Shown: positions 27,115-35,268 of the stretch, piece after piece
Numbering within the stretch: the stretch's first letter is position 1
Layout of the letters: each line of letters begins with the position of its first letter
From: Pseudoalteromonas luteoviolacea
Lineage (GTDB): Bacteria > Pseudomonadota > Gammaproteobacteria > Enterobacterales > Alteromonadaceae
Assembly: GCF_001750165.1 (NCBI RefSeq)
Contig: NZ_CP015411.1
Coordinates: 3,944,501-4,008,500, forward strand
DNA: 64,000 bases
Direction: 5' to 3'
Translations under genes and position numbers: made by a program
The notes under the pieces: generated by a model
The model's database searches: none
Told to the model about the DNA's origin: nothing
Seen by the model: only the letters and a program-made list of their open reading frames with translations

Positions 27115-27505
27115 ATTTTGTTACTTACTTAGAATGTTTTTGTTTAACACCCCTCGTTGGCAACGGGGTGCATAATAGGGTTTTGAGTTGTTGAGGTCAA
27201 ACATTTTTTTTATAAATTCGTTCAACTGCCTATTTTTGACACAAAAGGACTAAAAAGCAGCTAAAAAAGACAAAAAACACTCAACACTGACCATGACTTA
27301 TATTAATGCACGCATATATTCACGCAATCTTGCTTGGCTAATTAGCTCAAGTTTGCGAAAATATAGACAATACAGTAGGCCAGCCAAATAAAAGCAACGC
27401 TATCGTTGCTAATTACAGCAGCCACTGTGCATATTATTACTAGAGTAACTCCATTTAGGCTCTATAATCGTTCAAGTTAATAACCCCTATATATAAAGGT
27501 CACCC
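27115..27505. other. 391-bp gap holding tRNA and folD promoters
   Basis: No gene is seen. The left part is the leader and promoter of the minus-strand tRNA operon, with an A/T-rich UP-element-like stretch at 27201-27225. The right part is the folD upstream region, with TATAAT at 27463-27468 as its likely -10 (no clear -35) and a small stem (AGCAACG/CGTTGCT) at 27393-27410. Confidence 0.7.
27172..27200 (-). promoter_or_regulatory. Sigma-70 promoter of the tRNA operon
   Basis: The minus strand reads TTGACC, 17 nt, TATTAT, then the GC-rich discriminator GCACCCC. Near-consensus boxes, ideal spacing and a GC-rich discriminator are typical of stable-RNA promoters under stringent (ppGpp) control. 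A/T-rich sequence lies directly upstream of the -35. Confidence 0.85.
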
Positions 27506-28360
27506 ATGACGGCAAACATCATTGATGGCAAAGCAATTGCGAAACAGGTTCGCAGCACAGTCGCAACACGTGTTGAACAGCGCGTATCACAAGGACTCAG
27601 AGCACCAGGATTAGCAGTAGTACTTGTCGGACAAGACCCTGCTAGCCAAGTATATGTTGGCTCAAAGCGCAAGGCATGTGAAGAAGTCGGCTTTGTTTCT
27701 AAATCATACGACTTGCCAAGCGATGCAAGCGAAATACAGTTACTTGATTTAGTAGATAATCTTAATGCAGACCCAGAAGTTGATGGTATTTTAGTGCAAC
27801 TTCCTTTACCTGAAGGGCTTGATGCAGAGAAAATCCTTGAACGTATTCACCCTCATAAAGACGTCGATGGCTTTCATCCTTATAATGTGGGAAGACTTGC
27901 ACAAAGAATGCCTGCACTGAGACCTTGTACGCCAAAAGGCATTATTACTTTATTAGACTCAACCGGTGTTCGTTACAAAGGCATGCATGCCGTTGTTGTT
28001 GGTGCCTCAAATATTGTTGGCAGACCTATGTCCTTAGAGCTACTGCTTGCAGGCTGTACCACAACGGTTTGTCATAAGTTTACACAAGATCTTGAGTCAC
28101 ATGTTCGCCGCGCCGATTTACTTGTTGTTGCGGTAGGCAAACCTGAATTCATTCCTGGTGAGTGGGTAAAAGAAGGTGCAATTGTTATTGATGTAGGTAT
28201 TAACCGCTTAGAATCAGGAAAACTTGTTGGTGACGTGCAATACGATGTTGCAGAGCAAAAAGCCAGCTTTATTACACCAGTACCAGGCGGTGTCGGTCCA
28301 ATGACTGTGGCGAGCCTGATTGAAAATACGTTGGAAGCGTGCGAAAACTATCACAGCTAA
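27506..28360 (+). CDS. folD: FolD, methylene-THF dehydrogenase/cyclohydrolase
   Basis: Bifunctional enzyme interconverting 5,10-methylene-, methenyl- and 10-formyl-tetrahydrofolate (284 aa). The substrate motif YVGSKRKACEEVGF carries the catalytic lysine. DGILVQLPLP and the NADP-binding region VVVGASNIVGRPMSLELL are intact, and PVPGGVGPMTVASLIENT is the family C-terminal signature. The start has AAAGGT upstream. It lies near cysS, ppiB and lpxH, a group also clustered in E. coli. Confidence 0.97.
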   Translation: MTANIIDGKAIAKQVRSTVATRVEQRVSQGLRAPGLAVVLVGQDPASQVYVGSKRKACEEVGFVSKSYDLPSDASEIQLLDLVDNLNADPEVDGILVQLPLPEGLDAEKILERIHPHKDVDGFHPYNVGRLAQRMPALRPCTPKGIITLLDSTGVRYKGMHAVVVGASNIVGRPMSLELLLAGCTTTVCHKFTQDLESHVRRADLLVVAVGKPEFIPGEWVKEGAIVIDVGINRLESGKLVGDVQYDVAEQKASFITPVPGGVGPMTVASLIENTLEACENYHS

Positions 28361-28379
28361 TGTATTGGAGCACTCAATT

Positions 28380-28787
28380 TTAAGGGTGCTCCACTTTCAC
28401 TCCTTCATCTTCTTCATCCCCTCCTCGTCTATACTCTTTCGCTAACATCTCTTGCAAAGCGGACATTTGCTTTTCAAATTCTTTTTGATCAATTTCACCA
28501 GACTCTAGTCTAGCCAGTAATTCTTGCATTTTTGATTCTATTTCTTTGACCTTTGCTTCATTCACACCAAGTCGATTAAACATCATTGATTGGCGGGCCT
28601 TTGCTAAGAAGCTGTTATTTAAACGAGAAACTGAAAGATCTTTTTGCTTGAATGACTGAGATAACTCCGAGTCTGCACTGTGGCGCATTTCTTTAGCAAA
28701 CGCCTGTGACTCGCTCTCTTTTGATTTGGAACCTTTTGTTGGCGCAAATTCGGTAATGGGCATTAAGGCGCTTTTGTGTAATAACAT
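28380..28787 (-). CDS. Hypothetical protein, charged and helical
   Basis: 135 aa, not recognised. There is no signal peptide or membrane segment. The N-terminal third is Ser/Lys-rich and probably flexible. The middle (about 55-118) is predicted helical with a heptad-like pattern (VKEIESKMQELLARLESG, IDQKEFEKQMSALQEML). The C-terminus is acidic. The ATG at 28787 has an excellent ribosome binding site GGAGAAG. It is convergent with folD. A GGAGCAC/GTGCTCC hairpin overlaps its 3' end at 28366-28393. It is real by its translation signals and coding pattern; function is unknown. Confidence 0.7.
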   Translation of the reverse strand: MLLHKSALMPITEFAPTKGSKSKESESQAFAKEMRHSADSELSQSFKQKDLSVSRLNNSFLAKARQSMMFNRLGVNEAKVKEIESKMQELLARLESGEIDQKEFEKQMSALQEMLAKEYRRGGDEEDEGVKVEHP

Positions 28788-28905
28788 TATCTTCTCCTTA
28801 AACTATGGCAAATACGCTCCTCTGCCACAAGAGTAAAGCAAGCAACGCGCCAAGTTGGGGGTAGTAAACACCTTGGCCTATCACATTTAGCGCCTAAGGC
28901 CTGAC

Positions 28906-29187
28906 TTATCTACACGTAGACTTAATAATTTTTAATTGCTCTTCTTGTGCTTTTATATCGTTATTTGTAATAGCAACAGCATGATCGACTTTGGCATTTT
29001 TACACTTGTCTGTTAGCGCTTTATCCATGAGGTATACTTTATCTTTTTGTGACTGCACAACACCTTCAACACCTTGGTATTCTGTACGTTCTTCAGGGGT
29101 TGCATCCCTATCAAATGATTCCCCTTCATTAACCTTGCACCCATTTAAAAGCAGTACTAACACACTAATACCAACAGCAAATTTCAT
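28906..29187 (-). CDS. Small putative lipoprotein
   Basis: 93 aa, not recognised. The N-terminus MKFAVGISVLVLLLNGC is a lipoprotein signal peptide with the lipobox LNGC, and the mature protein is small and hydrophilic with two further cysteines (DKCKNAK, KSTC near the end). The ATG at 29187 was chosen because GGAG lies 9 nt upstream; a TTG at 29196 extends the frame by three codons without support. The cell-envelope location is inferred from the signal. Confidence 0.7.
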   Translation of the reverse strand: MKFAVGISVLVLLLNGCKVNEGESFDRDATPEERTEYQGVEGVVQSQKDKVYLMDKALTDKCKNAKVDHAVAITNNDIKAQEEQLKIIKSTCR

Positions 29188-29306
29188 TATCTTCAACTCC
29201 TTATTTATTGCTCAAGACGCAAAAATAGCATGCACTCTGAGATTAACAAAGCGTTAAACAGATAAACTAAATGAGAAACAAGCTGAACATTTAATACTTG
29301 CCGTAA

Positions 29307-29765
29307 TTACCTCGATATTGCCGCCATACACTCTACTTCAACCCGAGCTCCTAATGCTAAACCGTTGGTTGCAAAAGCACTTCTCGCAGGATAGGGCTTT
29401 GAAAAGTACTTAGTATATACCGCATTGAATTTAGGCCACTCATTTATATCAGCAAGCATAATCGTACACTTCACAATATTCTGCATCGATAATCCATGTG
29501 CTTCCAAGCTTGCTTGAATATTTTCCATGGTTTGCTTACTTTCACCTGTAATCCCCCCCTTCACCAGCTGTGTTGTGCCGGGTTGAATGCCAATTTGACC
29601 GGATAAGTACACCATATCATTTACCCGTACAGCCTCTGAAAATGGTAAATTATGGCCTGCTGGTAAAACAGCATAAGAATTTAAGTGTTCAACCTGTTTA
29701 TTAGGTTTTGCGTTACAATGACCTGTAGCGGCCAAAAAAGTTAAAGCAATTATTTTTTCCTTCAT
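29307..29765 (-). CDS. RidA family protein with N-terminal signal peptide
   Basis: RidA/YjgF/UK114 family (152 aa). Classical RidA is a cytoplasmic enamine/imine deaminase of about 128 aa. The core is recognisable: LPFSEAVRVNDMVYLSGQIG, TMENIQASLEAHGL, IMLADINEWPKFNAVY and PARSAFATNGLALGARVEVE, including the conserved substrate-binding arginine of PARS. It differs by an N-terminal extension MKEKIIALTFLAATGHCNA that looks like a signal peptide with an AXA-like site, so the product is probably periplasmic. The ATG at 29765 has GGAAG upstream; a GTG one codon earlier is possible. Confidence 0.85.
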   Translation of the reverse strand: MKEKIIALTFLAATGHCNAKPNKQVEHLNSYAVLPAGHNLPFSEAVRVNDMVYLSGQIGIQPGTTQLVKGGITGESKQTMENIQASLEAHGLSMQNIVKCTIMLADINEWPKFNAVYTKYFSKPYPARSAFATNGLALGARVEVECMAAISR

Positions 29766-29917
29766 CACACTCTTCCATCCAGAACACCGTATTTCAAAAT
29801 ACCACTGTTCAAGAAAAAACCAAGAAAATATTTCTGAGTAAATATAGCAATTAACTCATTCTGGTAACAAAATTAGAATTGATTAGGTACGAAGTAAAAC
29901 TTAACTAAGGAACAGCG

Positions 29918-30021
29918 ATGAAATTTAATATAAAGGAAAGCGCTTAAGTAACTAAAACATGGCGCAATCTCATACTCAAACACCAAATAGTACTGATGGT
30001 TATCGTACTCAAACAGGATAG
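29918..30021 (+). pseudogene. Possible frameshifted small-peptide gene remnant
   Basis: A 9-codon frame MKFNIKESA with the ribosome binding site AAGGAAC ends at 29947. A second frame, MAQSHTQTPNSTDGYRTQTG, runs 29959-30021. Joined by a frameshift they would resemble the small basic-leader peptides common in Pseudoalteromonas intergenic regions (recollection, not checked). It could equally be chance. Confidence 0.25.
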
Positions 30022-30075
30022 AACAGCTTCACGAAACATATCACTTCAGCCGTCTTGGCCATATTGCTACAAACA

Positions 30076-30101
30076 AAAAAGGAGCACTCAGTGCTCCTTT
30101 T
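30076..30101. terminator. cysS terminator
   Basis: AAAAGGAGCACT pairs with AGTGCTCCTTTT, 22 bp after the cysS stop, with T tracts on both strands. Confidence 0.88.
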
Positions 30102-30122
30102 AAAGTGTTCATTAAGATGTGC

Positions 30123-31502
30123 TTACGCTTTGCGCCAAGTCGTTTTTCCAGCACTGTCTTCAAGTACAACACCCAGCGCAGTTAATGCATCTCTCGCTTC
30201 ATCAGCAGCAGCCCAATCTTTATTGGCACGTGCTGTGTTACGCTGCTCGATCAAGGCTTCAATTTTCGCCACTTCATCTTCATCTTGCTCACCTTGTAAG
30301 AAACTCTCCGGCGACTGTTGAGCAATACCTAATACTTCAGCTAATTTCACCAAAATATATGCGTGCTCACCTGCGGCTTTTACGTCAGTGTCTTTCAATA
30401 AGTTTACTTCTTTAGCCAGTTCAAAAATAACAGGTAAAGCTTCTGGCGTATTGAAGTCATCATTCATTGCAGCTTCAAAACGTTCTGCGTAAGCATTGCC
30501 CTTTAGCTCAACTTCCACCAGCTCTACACCACGTAAAGCCGTATAGATACGCTCCAACGATGAGCGAGCTTGGTCTAAGTTTTCTTGTGAGTAGTTTAAC
30601 TGACTACGATAGTGACCATTGATGAGGAAATAACGTACCGTCTCGCGGTCATAGGCTTTTAATACTTCACGCACAGTAAAGAAATTACCCAAAGATTTAG
30701 ACATTTTCTCTTTGTTGACCTGCACCATGCCCGTGTGGATCCAGGTATTCACGTAGCAGCCATTATTCGCACAGCAAGATTGAGCAATTTCATTTTCATG
30801 GTGTGGGAACTGTAGATCTGAACCGCCACCATGAATATCAAATAAATCGCCTAAGTGCTTAGAGCTCATTGCACTACATTCAATATGCCAACCAGGTCGA
30901 CCTTCGCCCCAAGGAGATGTCCAAGATGGCTCGCCCGGCTTGGCTTTTTTCCAAAGTACAAAATCAAGTGGATCATCTTTGCCTTCAGCCACTTCAACAC
31001 GCGCACCGGCTTGAAGCATATCTAGGTCTTGCTGAGATAGCTGACCGTAATCTTTGAACGTTGAAACATCAAATAGTACGTCGCCGCTTTTTCCAACATA
31101 AGCATGCTTTTTAGCAATTAAACGCTCGATCATTTCGATGATTTCATCCATATGACCCGTTACTGTTGGCTCAATGTCAGCAGGTAAGATATTCAATGCT
31201 TCAAAGTCATCGTGCATTGCTTTAGTCATGCGCACAGTCAGATCGTTGATCTCTTCTTTATTTTCTGCTGCACGTTTAATAATTTTATCGTCTACATCGG
31301 TGATGTTTCGAACATACGTGACGTCGTAACCTAGATAGCGAAAGTATCGATTGATCACATCGAAAGAGACATATGTGCGTGCATGTCCTACATGACAGAA
31401 ATCATAGATTGTAATACCACACACATACATGCCGACCTTGCCTTCAACAAGCGGTTTAAATTGTGACTTTTGACGTGTCAGTGTGTCGTATATCTGCAAC
31501 AT
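30123..31502 (-). CDS. cysS: Cysteinyl-tRNA synthetase
   Basis: Class I aminoacyl-tRNA synthetase (459 aa, E. coli 461). MYVCGITIYDFCHVGHART supplies the first zinc ligand and the HIGH-like motif, HIECSAMS another zinc ligand, and KEKMSKSLGNF the KMSKS loop. FPHHENEIAQS is characteristic of CysRS. It is divergent from ppiB, a pairing also seen in E. coli. Confidence 0.97.
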   Translation of the reverse strand: MLQIYDTLTRQKSQFKPLVEGKVGMYVCGITIYDFCHVGHARTYVSFDVINRYFRYLGYDVTYVRNITDVDDKIIKRAAENKEEINDLTVRMTKAMHDDFEALNILPADIEPTVTGHMDEIIEMIERLIAKKHAYVGKSGDVLFDVSTFKDYGQLSQQDLDMLQAGARVEVAEGKDDPLDFVLWKKAKPGEPSWTSPWGEGRPGWHIECSAMSSKHLGDLFDIHGGGSDLQFPHHENEIAQSCCANNGCYVNTWIHTGMVQVNKEKMSKSLGNFFTVREVLKAYDRETVRYFLINGHYRSQLNYSQENLDQARSSLERIYTALRGVELVEVELKGNAYAERFEAAMNDDFNTPEALPVIFELAKEVNLLKDTDVKAAGEHAYILVKLAEVLGIAQQSPESFLQGEQDEDEVAKIEALIEQRNTARANKDWAAADEARDALTALGVVLEDSAGKTTWRKA

Positions 31503-31709
31503 GTAGTGATTTTCCTAAGTTCAAGTTTGAAACCTTTGCATCATATCACTTGAAATAGCTCGCCACCACTGTAAAAAGGCGAATTTTACCCTATCTAGGT
31601 AACAAAATTTATACAGCAAAACTGTCAAACTTATTTCAACACTTTGTAGTTCAGCAGTTGTACTATAAAATAGCGTTTTAATCTTATCATTGTAATTCAA
31701 GGACCCATT

Positions 31710-32204
31710 ATGGTTGTTTTACAAACAAACTTCGGCGAAATCAAAATCGCACTATTTGAAAAAGAAGCACCTATTACAGTTGCAAACTTCAAAAAATATG
31801 TTGAAAGCGGCTTTTACAACGGCACTATCTTTCACCGTGTGATCGATGGTTTTATGATCCAAGGCGGTGGTTTTGAGCCTGGCATGAGTCAAAAAGAAGT
31901 TGACGCGCCTATCCAAAATGAAGCAAACAATGGTCTTGCTAATAAGGTTGGTACACTTGCTATGGCACGTACGCCAGATCCTCACTCTGCGACAGCTCAG
32001 TTTTTCATTAACGTGAATGACAATGACTTCTTAAACTTCTCAAGCGAAACTTCTCAAGGTTGGGGTTATTGCGTATTTGCTGAAGTTGTTGAAGGCATGG
32101 ACGTTGTGAACAAGATCAAAGGTGTTGCAACAGGCTCATCTGGCTTCCATCAGGATGTACCACTTGACGATGTGATCATCGAAAGTGCAACAATCACTGA
32201 GTAA
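31710..32204 (+). CDS. ppiB: Peptidyl-prolyl isomerase B (cyclophilin)
   Basis: Cytoplasmic cyclophilin of 164 aa, the same length as E. coli PpiB, with no signal peptide. Active-site segments FHRVIDGFMIQGGG, ATAQFFINVNDNDFL and GYCVFAEVVEGMDVV are intact, including the catalytic arginine of FHRV. AAGGA precedes the ATG. A GAGCGC/GCGCTC hairpin followed by T-rich sequence separates it from lpxH. Confidence 0.96.
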   Translation: MVVLQTNFGEIKIALFEKEAPITVANFKKYVESGFYNGTIFHRVIDGFMIQGGGFEPGMSQKEVDAPIQNEANNGLANKVGTLAMARTPDPHSATAQFFINVNDNDFLNFSSETSQGWGYCVFAEVVEGMDVVNKIKGVATGSSGFHQDVPLDDVIIESATITE

Positions 32205-32220
32205 CACTGACTAAAAATAT

Positions 32221-32245
32221 GAGCGCTACGGCGCTCTTATTTATA
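32221..32245 (+). terminator. Hairpin between ppiB and lpxH
   Basis: GAGCGC-TACG-GCGCTC followed by TTATTTAT, 16 bp after the ppiB stop. The T-rich tail is imperfect, so readthrough into lpxH is possible. Confidence 0.6.
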
Positions 32246-32256
32246 CAAGAGACATC

Positions 32257-32976
32257 ATGCGCAAGACCTACTTTATTTCTGACCTTCATTTAACCGAACA
32301 CAGACCTGATATTACCGACGCTTTTTATAATTTTTTAGATGCTTATATAAATGACAGTGTTGATGCTTTATACATACTGGGTGATTTTTTTGAAGTTTGG
32401 ATTGGCGATGATGAAGGCGACCCACTTGCAATTGAGGTAGCCAAGCGACTCAAGGCCATCAGCCTTGCAGGCACAAACGTGTACTTTATTCACGGTAACC
32501 GTGATTTTTTAATCGGTGAACACTATGCCAAGTTATGTGGCATGACTTTATTACCTGAGCAAGCTGTGATCGACTTATACGGTACACCTACACTGATTTT
32601 GCACGGTGATGAAATGTGCACTCAAGATATCGAGTATCAAAAGTTTCGCAAGAAAAGTCGAGGCTGGTGGTGGCCAAGATTAATGCTCGCGATGCCACTT
32701 TGGTACAGACGCAGAGTGGCCAAAAATGCCAGAGCAAAAAGTAAGCTTAATCAACAAGGCAAAGCGCCCAGTATTTTGGATGTGACAGACAGCGCAGTCG
32801 CTGAGATGTTTGAAAAGTACAATGTACAGCACATGATCCACGGTCATACACATAGGCCAAAAGTACATAGAGATAAGTTCACTAGAACAGTGCTAGGAGA
32901 TTGGTATAGTCAAAGCTCATATTTACTTGTGACAGAAGAGACCCAATCTTTAGAACAACACGCTTTTAGCGAATAA
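32257..32976 (+). CDS. lpxH: UDP-2,3-diacylglucosamine hydrolase
   Basis: Mn-dependent pyrophosphatase of lipid A synthesis that converts UDP-2,3-diacylglucosamine to lipid X (239 aa, E. coli 240). The metallophosphoesterase motifs are complete: SDLHL, GDFFEVWIGDD, HGNRDFL, LHGDEMC and HGHTHRP. It lies just downstream of ppiB and marks the conserved edge before the exopolysaccharide locus. A long imperfect stem (32969-32998) follows the stop and may end transcription. Confidence 0.97.
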   Translation: MRKTYFISDLHLTEHRPDITDAFYNFLDAYINDSVDALYILGDFFEVWIGDDEGDPLAIEVAKRLKAISLAGTNVYFIHGNRDFLIGEHYAKLCGMTLLPEQAVIDLYGTPTLILHGDEMCTQDIEYQKFRKKSRGWWWPRLMLAMPLWYRRRVAKNARAKSKLNQQGKAPSILDVTDSAVAEMFEKYNVQHMIHGHTHRPKVHRDKFTRTVLGDWYSQSSYLLVTEETQSLEQHAFSE

Positions 32977-33023
32977 AGTACCGAAGTACTTTACTCGCTC
33001 AATATTAAACACCTTGCCACAGT

Positions 33024-33947
33024 CTATGCTGCTTTAGAGAAAATCGACATTGGCGTAGAAACTAACTTATAAAAACTCCAATGAACTGGCTTAGTCCGAG
33101 ATACTGGGTTTGACAGTAACTGTGCGGCATAATCATAAGAGCCATGTTTAATATGGCGTTTAGCCAAGTCGCAAATATGTGCGCCGACGTACTTTAATAC
33201 CATCTGCTCTAATTTTGGTGCAATACGCCCCGCTTTCACATCATCAAGCAAACGCTCAGCAAATGGACATAACTCTTTTGGCGGTGCCTTGTCACATGCA
33301 CTGTTTTGAGTGCCTTGAAAGTAAAAGCTTTCAATTAACGGCGAGTAGGCAATGCGTGAGTACAGAGCAAAGTTAACATAAAAGCTCTGATCCTCTCCCA
33401 TCCACTCACCGCGCGGGAAGCCACCTAATTCGTCAAAAGTCGACTTTCTCACCACAATGCTCGACATGGTAAATGGTAAGTCACCACTTGCAGCGACCGC
33501 GAAATAATTATCCATTTCATAGCCGTTAGCATCCCATTGAGTCAACGCAATTTTTGCGTCTTTATAATCATTCTCACCATATACTTTCTGGTAACGCGTT
33601 GCATATAAGCCCGTGTTTGGGTATTGATTAATTAAATCAGCAACGCGATTTAAGAAAAATGGTGACCATGTATCATCAGCATCTAAAAAAGCAATAAACT
33701 CATTCTTGGCAATATTAGCACCTGCATTACGCGCTTCTGACACACCTTGGTTTGCCTGCTTCACTAATTTTACGCTACTGATATTTAAAGCACTGACAAT
33801 ATCAGCACTGTCGTCTGTAGAGCCATCATCAATGATAATGATTTCATCCGCTTCATAGCTTTGAGCAACCACACTGTTAATTGCACGCTCAATACAATCA
33901 CGCTTATTGTACAGAGGGATAACAACTGAGAATTTGATGCTGTTCAT
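33024..33947 (-). CDS. Family 2 glycosyltransferase of the EPS locus
   Basis: GT-A fold glycosyltransferase family 2, probably adding one sugar of the repeat unit on the cytoplasmic face. Visible: VVIPLYNKRDCIERAI, the nucleotide-binding DDGSTDDS, the metal-binding DADDTW and the acceptor-side GEDQSF. There is no transmembrane segment. Of two candidate starts, the second ATG (33947, 307 aa) has GGAG 8 nt upstream, whereas the ATG at 33953 is only 2 nt from it. It overlaps the 3' end of the pyruvyl transferase by about 44 bp, so the pair is co-transcribed. The sugar donor cannot be predicted. Confidence 0.88.
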   Translation of the reverse strand: MNSIKFSVVIPLYNKRDCIERAINSVVAQSYEADEIIIIDDGSTDDSADIVSALNISSVKLVKQANQGVSEARNAGANIAKNEFIAFLDADDTWSPFFLNRVADLINQYPNTGLYATRYQKVYGENDYKDAKIALTQWDANGYEMDNYFAVAASGDLPFTMSSIVVRKSTFDELGGFPRGEWMGEDQSFYVNFALYSRIAYSPLIESFYFQGTQNSACDKAPPKELCPFAERLLDDVKAGRIAPKLEQMVLKYVGAHICDLAKRHIKHGSYDYAAQLLSNPVSRTKPVHWSFYKLVSTPMSIFSKAA

Positions 33948-35043
33948 ATTCATTGCTCCAATTATTCATTGATAATGCGACCGCTTGCTCTACTGGTAGT
34001 GTTGGTGCTACACAGTGACCCGATACAACCTGATTTGTAATATTGATAACCTCTAGTGGGTCATAGTCATTGGCATCAAATTGATACATATCTGCCATGC
34101 CTATCTGCTTTGACCATTGCTTACATTTGCTGTGGTACTGCAAGTTGATAAATGGCGTATTCACCATATAGGCATATACTGCTGCATGCAGCCTCATGCC
34201 AATCACTGCTTTAAACATTGCCATGCTTTGTAGTAAGCGCAGCGGGTTTACCGTGTACCGAATGCGCTTAACTGGTACATAACTTGGCATTTTACGAAGA
34301 ATTTGCTCATGCACATTGTTATCACCTAATGTGCTGTGGTCGTTAAAATCTACAAGGTAAATGTCTTCACGTGTCATTTCCCAAATAGCAGTCATCAACT
34401 TCACCGCTTTACTGATTCTTGCACGTTCACTTAACTGATCTGCTTCACCAAAAGCGTTAATCGCTTGCTGACAGAAATTAAACGCGACACCTCTGCGCTC
34501 AATTGCTTGAATAGAATTGCCGAAGTAATGTAACAGTGAAGGTGCCAAGTCAAATGTCTGCGCTATATTGGCATTCGGTGCAATCGCTTTGGCAATTTCA
34601 AAACTTTTCGCATCTCTTACACCAGTGAAGTGACATTTGTTTAAAAACTTCGCACACTGCTTTTCATCTGCTGTTGTTTTGAAATCCTCAATTCCAACCC
34701 CAACGGCATAGCTAGACTGCTTGCCACACAAAGAAATCATATGACACTTTTGTGCAATGTCTCTGCTTGAGTGCAATACAGAACCACCACCAAAAACAAT
34801 TTTCTTTGCATTAAATGCACGTTTGTAATGCGTTACTCTTTGGTGGCCTCTAAACAACATCGGTGCTTGACCTTGTACCTCTAGCTGTCTCACTAAGCCA
34901 TATTGATTGCTGGCATTAACAGCGATGTTGTTACTACCGAATGTGCTTTTTGCACCTTCTATACTTGCTAACATCAGCGCATCGTCTCCGCTGTTGCGCA
35001 TGCCGTAGTAACCAACAACATATATGTCGTGTTTGCTTTGCAT
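33904..35043 (-). CDS. Polysaccharide pyruvyl transferase family protein
   Basis: 379 aa, PS_pyruv_trans (CsaB/WcaK-like) family, whose members add ketal-linked pyruvate to sugars, giving an acidic polymer. Recognised by GYYGMRNSGDDAL near the start, FGGGSVLH, AVGVGIEDF, FTGVRDAKSFEIA and GMRLHAAVYAY near the C-terminus. No signal peptide or transmembrane segment. The start has GAGGA 6 nt upstream. A sigma-54-type promoter lies about 35-50 bp upstream, and the GT2 gene overlaps its end. Confidence 0.85.
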   Translation of the reverse strand: MQSKHDIYVVGYYGMRNSGDDALMLASIEGAKSTFGSNNIAVNASNQYGLVRQLEVQGQAPMLFRGHQRVTHYKRAFNAKKIVFGGGSVLHSSRDIAQKCHMISLCGKQSSYAVGVGIEDFKTTADEKQCAKFLNKCHFTGVRDAKSFEIAKAIAPNANIAQTFDLAPSLLHYFGNSIQAIERRGVAFNFCQQAINAFGEADQLSERARISKAVKLMTAIWEMTREDIYLVDFNDHSTLGDNNVHEQILRKMPSYVPVKRIRYTVNPLRLLQSMAMFKAVIGMRLHAAVYAYMVNTPFINLQYHSKCKQWSKQIGMADMYQFDANDYDPLEVINITNQVVSGHCVAPTLPVEQAVALSMNNWSNEYEQHQILSCYPSVQ

Positions 35044-35077
35044 GTGTAGTCCTCAACTCTGTGTCTATACCTAGATA

Positions 35078-35094
35078 TTGCAGGGGCTGTGCCA
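35078..35094 (-). promoter_or_regulatory. Sigma-54 promoter of pyruvyl transferase gene
   Basis: The minus strand reads TGGCAC-AGCCC-CTGCAA. The -24 is perfect, GG and GC are exactly 10 nt apart, and it lies 35 bp before the ATG. An AATTTGCA element lies 82 bp further upstream at 35176-35183. Confidence 0.82.
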
Positions 35095-35218
35095 AAACAA
35101 AAAATAATTTTAAACACATACATATCAAACACTTAAATAACAAAAAAAATAAATGATAGATATTTTTACTATGAGAATTTGCAGAACGAAAATGCAAAAT
35201 GCGGGGATTTTTAAAATA

Positions 35219-35248
35219 AAAAAGCCAGTAAATAAGTTACTGGCTGGA
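35219..35248 (-). terminator. Terminator of sugar transferase gene
   Basis: CCAGTAA pairs with TTACTGG (35226-35245), followed on the minus strand by TTTTTTATTTT, 20-25 bp after the stop. It separates this unit from the sigma-54 promoter of the next gene. Confidence 0.8.
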
Positions 35249-35268
35249 TAAAGTGAAGGGATTGGAAT

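Larger units (their letters stand above)
29766..30122. other. 357-bp gap with possible decayed small gene
   Basis: No intact gene is seen. It contains two tiny plus-strand reading frames (see 29918-30021) and the cysS terminator at 30076-30101. The left part is the A/T-rich upstream region of the RidA-like gene. Confidence 0.6.
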
